A stretch of 35,318 nucleotides of DNA from an uncultured Colwellia sp. (GTDB lineage Bacteria > Pseudomonadota > Gammaproteobacteria > Enterobacterales > Alteromonadaceae): NCBI GenBank assembly GCA_913061365.1, contig CAJXUT010000008.1:1-35318 (forward strand), given 5' to 3'. Shown here piece by piece: positions 17,451 to 23,891 of the stretch. Position numbers and translations under genes: made by a program. The notes under the pieces were generated by a model. That model ran no database searches. It saw only the letters and a program-made list of their open reading frames with translations, and was not told the DNA's origin. The number at the start of each line of letters is the position of its first letter. Position 1 is the first letter of the stretch.

Positions 17451-18776
17451 TTAGAAAGAGTATGTAACTTGGGCAATAATAGCATCAATAGTTGGGTAAA
17501 GATCTAATTCTTTGAGCGCGCCCGGTGCTTCAAAACCTGCATCCGTAGGAGCTTGACGATAATATTCCAATCTAAATGATAAGTCATGACCGTTATTAAC
17601 TAACAAACCGTATTTTAAGCCGACTGTAAACGTAGACATTTCACCTATACGATAATCTGCGCTAGCATAAGTGGGTAAAGCAGCACCATCAATTAAAAAT
17701 GGCTGATAAAACTCTGCCGCACTTTGTTGATAGAATCTAAAATGTGGTTGCAAATAACTTTGCGTACCAAATGCATCACCTAGTGGAATTCTAAAACGCG
17801 TATCAATAGTATGTGAATCAATTTTCCAGTCATCCCACATATAGCGATAAGAAACATCAAGAACTGTGCTATCAAAGTGATAAAGAGCTTGAGCATAAAG
17901 ACTTTGTTTAACTCTAGAATCAGGACGAGACTCATATATATTATCTTGAGTAAGACCACTCACACCGTCAACAACTGATATCACTTTAAATGGGTCAGTT
18001 AAATAGCCATCTACTGTTGCGTAAGAGTAATTAAACTGAGTAATCATTCTTCGATTAATAACTTGTGTAAAGCCTAATAAAACTTCGGTAGTGGTTTTAG
18101 TATCATCTGCTCCAATACGTGTATTAGCAAAATCATCATCCCAAGTTGCTGAATTACTATCACCAATTAACATAGAGCTTAACGCTTGAGGAAGACCTCC
18201 CTCAGGCGTAAAGGTATCTTGAAAGTAACTAAAGCCAGCTGAGATAGTTGAGTTTTTTCTATCAAAGTCAAAAGCTAAATTACCATTAACACCTAGCGAT
18301 AAATAATCATATTCTTTTGATATATGAACACCACCATTAGCAGTGTAATTTGGTGCTATTGCTTGAGTCCATTGGGCATTAAGTTGAACACGTGTATCTT
18401 GAAACGTATCATCAAGTGGCGTATCACCTGCAGTAACGGTGTATTGCCCGTTACCTGAAGGTCGAGTAAATGTTTGTACTGTAGGCTGTGCTACTGCGCC
18501 ATTAGCTGAAGCCCCTGTTAAGGCATCAATGGTTAATTTTAAATTAAGTACTTCATCACCAACAAAGGTTTTTTTAGCATTGAAAATAGCTTCCCCTGCA
18601 CTCACTCTATCGGCTTCGCTATAAAATAAGAATGCACTGTCAAATTCCCAAGTGTTTTCTTCTACTCCGCTATTAGAGTCTGTTTCTGCTTGAGATACAT
18701 TACTTGTACCAAGCAAAGCCGCAGTAGCAAGCGTTAATGCCGCTTTAATATTGGTATTTATATTTTTATGTTTCAT
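17451..18776 (-). CDS. DUF3570 outer-membrane beta-barrel protein
   Basis: A 441-residue protein with a clear signal peptide (cleavage near SQA|ETDS, residue 30) and a long series of amphipathic strands ending YPTIDAIIAQVTYSF, with a terminal Phe as in outer-membrane porins. Length, the N-terminal segment EFDSAFLFYSEADRVSAGEAIFNAKKTFVGDEVLNLKLTIDALTGASANGAV and the tail fit the DUF3570 family. Residues 84-90, DALTGAS, resemble the flavinylation target D-x-x-[ST]-G-A-[ST] of ApbE substrates, and the adjacent gene is apbE. If modified, Ser90 would carry FMN; this is inference. Family function is not established. It sits between the DUF4266 lipoprotein and apbE. Confidence 0.85.
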   Translation of the reverse strand: MKHKNINTNIKAALTLATAALLGTSNVSQAETDSNSGVEENTWEFDSAFLFYSEADRVSAGEAIFNAKKTFVGDEVLNLKLTIDALTGASANGAVAQPTVQTFTRPSGNGQYTVTAGDTPLDDTFQDTRVQLNAQWTQAIAPNYTANGGVHISKEYDYLSLGVNGNLAFDFDRKNSTISAGFSYFQDTFTPEGGLPQALSSMLIGDSNSATWDDDFANTRIGADDTKTTTEVLLGFTQVINRRMITQFNYSYATVDGYLTDPFKVISVVDGVSGLTQDNIYESRPDSRVKQSLYAQALYHFDSTVLDVSYRYMWDDWKIDSHTIDTRFRIPLGDAFGTQSYLQPHFRFYQQSAAEFYQPFLIDGAALPTYASADYRIGEMSTFTVGLKYGLLVNNGHDLSFRLEYYRQAPTDAGFEAPGALKELDLYPTIDAIIAQVTYSF

Positions 18777-18838
18777 AAATTACTGTCTATTTCGTGTTGT
18801 TTACTGTTGCATACCGAGATGTATAGTTAAAAGGTGTA

Positions 18839-19063
18839 TTAATTACAGCCACAACCACCGCCACCAAAGCCTTTACCACCACTTGATGCTTCCTTACTAA
18901 AATAAATATGATCATCAAGAGAAGAATCTATAGGAGTTGAATTTAACGACATTTCATCTCTGGCTAGCAAATCTCGCTCCCATGGCTCTACACCTAAACT
19001 TGCGCAACCAGTGGCAACAACAATAAGTGGAACAACTAATATTAATTTAATATTTTTTCTCAT
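18839..19063 (-). CDS. DUF4266 lipoprotein with Gly/Cys-rich tail
   Basis: Start ATG at 19063 follows AAGG at good spacing; the TTG of the track is less likely. The 74-residue product has a lipoprotein signal (MRKNIKLILVVPLIVVATGC, lipobox ATGC), then VEPWERDLLARDEMSLN, a short polar middle (DDHIYFSKEASSGGKGFGGGG) and a C terminus CGCN. This is the DUF4266 pattern. The two terminal cysteines in a glycine-rich tail could bind a metal or be oxidised by the TlpA-like thioredoxin encoded six bases upstream. Anchoring to a membrane by lipid is expected. Function is unknown; it is almost always found with DUF3570 proteins. Confidence 0.82.
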   Translation of the reverse strand: MRKNIKLILVVPLIVVATGCASLGVEPWERDLLARDEMSLNSTPIDSSLDDHIYFSKEASSGGKGFGGGGCGCN

Positions 19064-19074
19064 AATCAACGGCC

Positions 19075-19575
19075 TTATTTGATTGTTTCAATTGGGGTAA
19101 GTAAGTGCTCTATTTCTTGCTGGTATAACGAGATTTTATTGGTATAAAAACCGGTGTGACGAGATTTTATTTTGCCATCTCTTCCTATCAACATGCTGCT
19201 GGGCATTCCCTGTATTTTAAAGTGTTTTGCGATTTTTCCTTTAGGATCGTAGACAACGGTAAAATTAGCTGGCATTTCACTCAGGAATTTAGTCGCTAAC
19301 GCTTTGTTTGCGTCTAAATTAACGCTAATCACACTAAAACCTTGTTGCTTATATTTTGCTTCGATTTTATTCAGCCAAGGGAATGATTTTCTACATGGCC
19401 CACACCATGAGGCCCAAAAATCTAAATATATGACTTCTCCTGCATGTTCAGCTAACGCTTGTTCTAGAGCAACTTGACTGGTGACATTTTCTTGCTCATA
19501 ACTATGGCTCACAAAACTAATCACCATAAATAGAGAAAAAATAAAATATGAAAATTTCTTTAATAAATATTGCAA
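19075..19575 (-). CDS. TlpA/ResA-like periplasmic thiol-disulfide oxidoreductase
   Basis: A membrane-anchored or secreted thioredoxin. I favour the TTG at 19575, which follows AGGTATTCG and gives a tidy signal peptide (QYLLKKFSYFIFSLFMVISFVSHS), over the TTG at 19596, which has no ribosome site. The thioredoxin fold shows EVIYLDFWASWCGPCRKSFPWLNKIEAKY with the WCGPC redox centre, and FKIQGMPSSMLIGRDGKI with the cis-proline region. TlpA/ResA proteins keep cysteines reduced for metal loading, for example in haem or copper proteins. First gene of the cluster, probably serving the Cys-tail DUF4266 protein. Confidence 0.88.
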   Translation of the reverse strand: MQYLLKKFSYFIFSLFMVISFVSHSYEQENVTSQVALEQALAEHAGEVIYLDFWASWCGPCRKSFPWLNKIEAKYKQQGFSVISVNLDANKALATKFLSEMPANFTVVYDPKGKIAKHFKIQGMPSSMLIGRDGKIKSRHTGFYTNKISLYQQEIEHLLTPIETIK

Positions 19576-19680
19576 ACGAATACCTAATATAAACAATTGA
19601 TTGAATAATTAATTATACCCAAGCCATTTCAAGATGCGAGTTTCGGCTAAAGGTTAAAATTGATGATAACGATTACGATA

Positions 19681-19706
19681 CTTAAGTTTTCTTAACATAA
19701 TCTTAA
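19681..19706 (-). promoter_or_regulatory. Three CTTAA direct repeats upstream of the TlpA-DUF4266-ApbE-TCS cluster
   Basis: CTTAA occurs at 19681, 19691 and 19702, that is at 10- and 11-bp spacing, one helical turn each. PmrA/QseB/CusR-like OmpR-family regulators bind such repeats. The site is about 105-130 bases upstream of the first cluster gene. A perfect TATAAT (minus strand, 19612-19617) lacking a good -35 lies between, which would suit an activated promoter. Binding by the cluster's own regulator is inferred. Confidence 0.5.
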
Positions 19707-19776
19707 GAACAGTAAATATTCAGTTTTTAGTGTTCGTCAGCTGATAAAACAAGCTAATTACTTATTATTTTACTAA

Positions 19777-19850
19777 TTGTTAATATTATGGTTGATTTTT
19801 ATAGTAGAACTGGCAAAGTGTCGCTAACAATTAGTGTTGTTACACTAATT
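19777..19850 (+). promoter_or_regulatory. Probable asnB promoter and leader hairpin
   Basis: TTGTTA (19777-19782) and TATAGT (19800-19805) are separated by 17 bases, a good sigma-70 promoter. The leader then has a 9-bp perfect hairpin AATTAGTGT/ACACTAATT with a 4-base loop at 19829-19850, without a T tract, so it is more likely an operator or mRNA stem than a terminator. Confidence 0.5.
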
Positions 19851-19895
19851 AATCTCACAATTTGACTTACTATTAATTAAAGGAGTAGCGCTTCA

Positions 19896-21560
19896 ATGTG
19901 TTCGATCTTTGGTATACTAGATATAAAAACAGGTGCTCAAGCACTTCGTCCAACCGCTTTAGAATGTTCTCGCTTATTACGTCACCGTGGTCCTGATTGG
20001 TCAGGCATATACAATAGCGACAATGCAATACTAGTTCATGAACGTTTATCTATTGTAGATACAGAGCATGGTGCTCAACCTTTATATAATGAAGACAAAA
20101 CTCATGTACTTGCCGTAAACGGTGAAATATATAACCACAAAGCGTTAGAAGCAGAATTAACGGTAGATTTTGATTTCAAAACCGCTTCTGATTGTGAAGT
20201 TATACTTCCTTTATATAAAGAACATGGCGTTGACTTTGTAGATAAATTACAAGGCATGTTTGCTTTTATTGTATACAACGAAACAGATAATTCTTATTTA
20301 GTTGCTCGTGACCACATGGGTATTATTCCTCTTTACACAGGCTATGATGCTGACGGTAACTTTTATGTTGCCTCTGAAATGAAAGCACTTATGCCTATTT
20401 GTAAAACAGTAAGTGAATTTCCTCCAGGGCATATTCTAGATAGCCGTGTTGGTGAATTACAACGTTATTACAAACGTAACTGGCAAGATTACGCAGCGAT
20501 TAAGGATAACACCACCAGCACAACTAAAATTCGCGAAGCATTAGAAGAGTCAGTAAAAAGTCACTTAATGACTGATGTACCTTACGGTGTATTGTTGTCA
20601 GGTGGCTTAGATTCTTCATTAATCTCTGCAATCACACAAAAATTTGCTGCTCGTCGTATTGAAGAAAATGATTTATCAGAAGCTTGGTGGCCAAAAGTTC
20701 ACTCGTTTGCTTGTGGTTTAGAAGGCTCTCCAGATTTAGTTGCAGCGCAAACAGTTGCTGACAGTATTGGTACTATTCATCACAGTGTTATCTTCACCGA
20801 ACAAGAAGGTATTGATGCACTTAAAGAAGTTATCTATCACTTAGAGACATATGATGTAACGACTATTCGTGCATCTACCCCTATGTACTTAATGGCACGA
20901 AAAATTAAAGCCATGGGTATTAAAATGGTACTTTCAGGTGAAGGCGCAGATGAAATATTTGGTGGTTATTTATACTTCCATAAAGCACCTAACGCACAAG
21001 AATTTCATGAAGAGTTAAACCGTAAATTAGATCGCTTACACAAGTTTGATTGTTTACGCGCTAACAAATCAATGTCTGCTTGGGGTATTGAAGCCCGTGT
21101 CCCATTTTTAGATAAACACTTTATGGATGTTGCTATGCGCATCAATCCTGAAGATAAAATGTGTGGCAACGGCAAAATGGAAAAAGCAATTTTACGTGAT
21201 TCTTTTGAAGGTTATTTACCAAAAGAAATCCTTTGGCGTCAAAAAGAGCAATTTTCTGACGGTGTAGGTTATTCTTGGATTGATGGCTTAAGAGCTCATG
21301 TTGAATCACTGGTAACTGATCAACAGCTTGAAAACGCGCATATCAGGTTCCCAGTGAATACACCTGATAACAAAGAAGGTTATTACTACCGTACTATTTT
21401 TGAAGAGAAATACCCATTAGCAACTGCTGCTGATTGTGTTATAGGCGGTAAATCTGTTGCTTGTAGTACAGAAGAAGCACTTGCTTGGGATGAAAGCTTT
21501 AAAGATAATGCCGATCCATCAGGTCGTGCAGTATTAAGTGTACATAACGAAAGTTATTAA
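19896..21560 (+). CDS. asnB: Asparagine synthetase B (glutamine-hydrolysing)
   Basis: Cytoplasmic enzyme making asparagine from aspartate, ATP and glutamine amide nitrogen. The 554 residues match AsnB. The N-terminal glutaminase domain starts with the catalytic Cys directly after Met (MCSIFGILD) and has RHRGPDWSGIY and AVNGEIYNH. The synthetase domain has the PP-loop GVLLSGGLDSSLISAI and GEGADEIFGGYLYFHKAP. The ribosome site AAGGAG precedes the ATG. The last six codons and stop lie inside the 28-bp direct repeat used as attachment site by the adjacent prophage, and integration leaves the gene intact. The gene has no visible terminator of its own before the element. Confidence 0.97.
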   Translation: MCSIFGILDIKTGAQALRPTALECSRLLRHRGPDWSGIYNSDNAILVHERLSIVDTEHGAQPLYNEDKTHVLAVNGEIYNHKALEAELTVDFDFKTASDCEVILPLYKEHGVDFVDKLQGMFAFIVYNETDNSYLVARDHMGIIPLYTGYDADGNFYVASEMKALMPICKTVSEFPPGHILDSRVGELQRYYKRNWQDYAAIKDNTTSTTKIREALEESVKSHLMTDVPYGVLLSGGLDSSLISAITQKFAARRIEENDLSEAWWPKVHSFACGLEGSPDLVAAQTVADSIGTIHHSVIFTEQEGIDALKEVIYHLETYDVTTIRASTPMYLMARKIKAMGIKMVLSGEGADEIFGGYLYFHKAPNAQEFHEELNRKLDRLHKFDCLRANKSMSAWGIEARVPFLDKHFMDVAMRINPEDKMCGNGKMEKAILRDSFEGYLPKEILWRQKEQFSDGVGYSWIDGLRAHVESLVTDQQLENAHIRFPVNTPDNKEGYYYRTIFEEKYPLATAADCVIGGKSVACSTEEALAWDESFKDNADPSGRAVLSVHNESY

Positions 21561-21568
21561 CAGTTAAA
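21541..21568 (+). repeat. attL core (28-bp direct repeat, 3' end of asnB)
   Basis: Begins TACATAACGAAAGTTATTAA and includes the last six codons plus stop of asnB, then CAGTTAAA. It is identical to 34736-34763; flanks outside the 28 bp differ on the left side. Confidence 0.9.
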
Positions 21569-21580
21569 TTTGCTTTTATG

Positions 21581-21648
21581 GGTTTGGTGTGATTTTTCAT
21601 GCCAAACCACTAAAAGGCAAGGTTTTTGCTTTGTTGTTGTATCAACAA
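21581..21648 (+). promoter_or_regulatory. Structured leader between attL and integrase
   Basis: An 11-bp stem GGTTTGGTGTG/CATGCCAAACC with loop ATTTTT (21581-21608, two wobble pairs) is followed by the small inverted repeat TTGTTG-TAT-CAACAA (21634-21648) and two copies of AAGGCAA. The same plan recurs, with base changes that keep pairing, before the second integrase (34777-34845). It may include integrase arm sites, a terminator for asnB read-through, and an operator controlling int. Confidence 0.55.
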
Positions 21649-21663
21649 AATAAGGCAAAATAA

Positions 21664-22569
21664 ATGGAACTTTTTTTAAATAACTGTCAAAACAACCCTG
21701 TAAACTCTTTTTTATTGACGTTAGAGTCAAAATTTAGCGCCAATACTTACCTTTCCCGTATCTCAATTTTTTGTGATTTCTTCTTTAAAACACGCGATTT
21801 TGATGAGTGCAAATGGTCAGAATTAAACCACATAGCAATACTTCAGTACATGCGCTATGAAACAAACAATGATAAAGCTCACACCACAATCAATTTAACT
21901 ATCTCTGCACTGAAAAGTGTTGCTTATGAGTGTTGGCAACAGAAAATCATTGATATTGAATGTTACACCCGTATAAAGATGATTAAAAAGCTAAAAGGCA
22001 CTCGTGCTGCCGCAGGGCGTGTATTGCAAGCCAGTGAAATAGAAAAAATTAAATGTTACTTTAAGAATCATAGCGACATAAGGAATACAAGAAACTACGC
22101 CCTTTTTGCCCTTGCTTGTGGTGCAGGACTTAGGCGGCGTGAAATTATATTGCTTAACATTGCCAACATTAAAAACGGCACTGTATTAGTTCATGGCAAA
22201 GGGAATAAGTCGCGAACTATATTTTTATCAGGCTTTGTTATTGATGCGGTAAATAGTTGGCTTAACGCTTTAAACAGGAAGAGCGGCGCGTTATTCTCAA
22301 GCATTAATAAAAATAACGAGGTATCGACAACCCGCATCTCGTCAATGGGTGTTGGCGTTGTTATTAATCAGATAATAGATGAGGTTGGAATTGAGCATTT
22401 TACACCGCACGACCTAAGAAGAACGTTTGCCACAACACTACTAGAAGTTGGCGCGGATAAAATAGCCGTGCAACGGTTAATGGGACATTCATCACTTAAT
22501 ACAACGATTGTTTACGATAGGCGCGGAGAGAAAACCCAAAGAACAGCGATTGAAATGCTACCTTTTTAA
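21664..22569 (+). CDS. int: Tyrosine recombinase (prophage integrase)
   Basis: A 301-residue site-specific recombinase of XerC/D-like size. The N-terminal SAM-like core-binding domain is at about residues 8-100 (NTYLSRISIFCDFFFKTRDF). The catalytic domain has the first Arg in ALACGAGLRRREIILLN, the Lys in VLVHGKGNKSRTIFLS, the HxxR box TPHDLRRTFATTLLEVGADKIAVQRLMGHSS and the nucleophile Tyr in TTIVYDRRG. All pentad residues are present. It starts 95 bases after attL and reads away from asnB, as expected for a phage integrase acting on the adjacent site. Its last codons run to a bidirectional terminator. A second diverged copy is at 34862. Confidence 0.94.
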   Translation: MELFLNNCQNNPVNSFLLTLESKFSANTYLSRISIFCDFFFKTRDFDECKWSELNHIAILQYMRYETNNDKAHTTINLTISALKSVAYECWQQKIIDIECYTRIKMIKKLKGTRAAAGRVLQASEIEKIKCYFKNHSDIRNTRNYALFALACGAGLRRREIILLNIANIKNGTVLVHGKGNKSRTIFLSGFVIDAVNSWLNALNRKSGALFSSINKNNEVSTTRISSMGVGVVINQIIDEVGIEHFTPHDLRRTFATTLLEVGADKIAVQRLMGHSSLNTTIVYDRRGEKTQRTAIEMLPF

Positions 22570-22599
22570 ACTTAATTAACCTGGTAACGTCACACATAA

Positions 22600-22624
22600 A
22601 AAAACCGCCTAGATAGCGGTTTTT
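22600..22624. terminator. Bidirectional terminator between int and the lysis end of the late operon
   Basis: AAAAACCGC/GCGGTTTTT with loop CTAGATA: a 9-bp stem whose A and T arms serve both strands, sitting between the convergent int and the last minus-strand prophage gene. Confidence 0.85.
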
Positions 22625-22637
22625 GTTATTGGCTTAT

Positions 22638-22799
22638 TTAATCGTCTTTTCTTCTTAACTGCACCGACTCAACAACCGATAACCGAACATCAAAATGATT
22701 AAACTTTTTGTTAATTTGGTGAAGAATACCAAGCCCCACCACAGCGGGTGCTGTCAACCCAATACTAGAGGCTGATTCCAAAAGTGTAAATATATCCAT
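22638..22799 (-). CDS. 53-residue holin-like small membrane protein
   Basis: Too short for the track. The ATG at 22799 shares its A with the upstream TAA stop (TAATG). The product MDIFTLLESASSIGLTAPAVVGLGILHQINKKFN has one hydrophobic helix (about residues 12-30) followed by a charged, coiled-coil-prone tail (FDVRLSVVESVQLRRKDD). Small size, one helix, charged tail and its place last in the late operon next to a hydrolase suggest a holin-like lysis protein. No family recognised; function inferred from position. Confidence 0.6.
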   Translation of the reverse strand: MDIFTLLESASSIGLTAPAVVGLGILHQINKKFNHFDVRLSVVESVQLRRKDD

Positions 22800-23038
22800 T
22801 ACCTGACCACCATTAAAGCATCAACTAAATTATACGTGGCACAATAATCAACACCCACATCAACACCGCGATTTTTAAGCGTGGTTTTTATTACTTTTCT
22901 AAACTCTTTATCCGTTGAATTACAATAAACTTTACTTACATCACCGACTTTGTAAGTACCAGAGCAACTCTGCAATCCACTCAGTAACAACCCTATCAAT
23001 AAAAATACTGTTGTCATAATCTTAGTGCGTAATGTCAT
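22799..23038 (-). CDS. Small lipoprotein-like prophage protein
   Basis: The 79-residue product starts at an ATG with a strong ribosome site (GGGGGTGGATTT). It has a hydrophobic signal (TTVFLLIGLLLSGLQSC) whose end resembles a lipobox (L-Q-S-C), then a short periplasmic part with two further cysteines (VYCNSTDKEF, DYCATYNLVDALMVVR). The lipid-modified Cys and location in the lysis end of the operon fit an outer-membrane spanin subunit or a virion-associated lipoprotein, but no proline-rich spanin pattern is seen. Coupled to the next gene by TAATG. Confidence 0.6.
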   Translation of the reverse strand: MTLRTKIMTTVFLLIGLLLSGLQSCSGTYKVGDVSKVYCNSTDKEFRKVIKTTLKNRGVDVGVDYCATYNLVDALMVVR

Positions 23039-23264
23039 AAATCCACCCCCCTAATGTTTGATTTTCTTTACCTGTTAATGTTTGCACAACCGAGTTAACG
23101 CCACGGTTGAAAATATTGGTTTGGCTGACTGGGTTTAGTGCATCGCCGACCGTTTCAACGGCTTTTGCCGCTTGTCGCTTGGTGTACCAAATACCAACAA
23201 CACCCAAAACACCGACCGCAGCCACGGCCCCCACTTTCGAGTTCAATAGCTTTTCTTTATTCAT
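23022..23264 (-). CDS. 80-residue single-helix membrane protein
   Basis: The ATG at 23264 (ribosome site AAAGGAATTG) is preferred to the TTG of the track. Sequence: basic start MNKEKLLNSKVG, hydrophobic helix AVAAVGVLGVVGIWYTKRQAAK, then a soluble tail (TVGDALNPVSQTNIFNRGVNSVVQTLTGKENQTLGGWIYDITH). It overlaps the upstream 35-residue gene by eight bases and the downstream lipoprotein gene by 17. The tail suggests a virion membrane protein reaching towards the capsid. Function unknown. Confidence 0.65.
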   Translation of the reverse strand: MNKEKLLNSKVGAVAAVGVLGVVGIWYTKRQAAKAVETVGDALNPVSQTNIFNRGVNSVVQTLTGKENQTLGGWIYDITH

Positions 23265-23364
23265 TATCAACAATTCCTTTGGTATGCGCTTTTAATTGAT
23301 AAATAGCCGTTGCACACATTGAAGCAATAACGATTGCCCCAAGTGCGGTTTTTAAATATTTCAT
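23257..23364 (-). CDS. 35-residue single-helix membrane peptide
   Basis: Not in the track. Reading MKYLKTALGAIVIASMCATAIYQLKAHTKGIVDNE, it is one hydrophobic helix with a short polar tail. The ATG shares its A with the stop of the hydrolase gene (TAATG) and its end overlaps the next start, so it fits exactly into the coupled operon. A small internal-membrane virion protein or lysis accessory is likely, as inference. Confidence 0.6.
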   Translation of the reverse strand: MKYLKTALGAIVIASMCATAIYQLKAHTKGIVDNE

Positions 23365-23891
23365 TATGTGAACATCTCCGAAGTTTCACCCATACGATGT
23401 AGACGAGCAATAACAAAGCTTTCTTGTTTTGCCAGTCGCTCACCTTCTCGCGCTTGCTCAATGGTAAACGCACCCTTTGAACCTTCAAACACTGACATGT
23501 GCAACATTAATTCAGGTAGCATTGCAGGGCTAACATATTCATTCGGTGATAATTGCAAGCGGTCAGGATGCGACACGTAATCAATATAAGCTTGTGTGTG
23601 GTTATTTTCTTCCGTTCCACTTGGAGCCCATTTATTGATAATTGCATTTAACGTATTATCGCCACGTTCTAAATATTGCAGCAAAATAATATACCCTGCA
23701 CGAAAGCCGTATTCAGGGCTTTGAAATTCTTCAAAAATTGGGTCGAGATTTAGCGCGCGTTCGCCCGTCCAATCTGCCGACTCTTTAATATTTAGCGGAT
23801 TGTTATTGCGAACGTTTTTAGGTTTTTTAGTCATAAAAAAATATCCTATTGGTAAAATTAATAATGTGACTGTATAAAGACTAGGTTTCAT
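23364..23891 (-). CDS. Membrane-anchored peptidoglycan hydrolase-like virion protein
   Basis: Start ATG at 23891 (TAATG junction with the spike gene) gives 175 residues. An N-terminal hydrophobic anchor (SLYTVTLLILPIGYFF) precedes a domain opening VRNNNPLNIKESADWTGERALNLDPIFEEFQSPEYGFRAGYIILLQYLERG, followed by INKWAPSGTEENNHTQAYIDYVS. The R-N-N-N-P-x-N-I...W-x-G...F...G-x-R-A pattern is that of phage structural and lytic proteins with a transglycosylase-like domain, common in viruses that must breach the cell wall. It likely locally digests murein during entry or exit. Exact bond specificity is not known. Confidence 0.7.
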   Translation of the reverse strand: MKPSLYTVTLLILPIGYFFMTKKPKNVRNNNPLNIKESADWTGERALNLDPIFEEFQSPEYGFRAGYIILLQYLERGDNTLNAIINKWAPSGTEENNHTQAYIDYVSHPDRLQLSPNEYVSPAMLPELMLHMSVFEGSKGAFTIEQAREGERLAKQESFVIARLHRMGETSEMFT

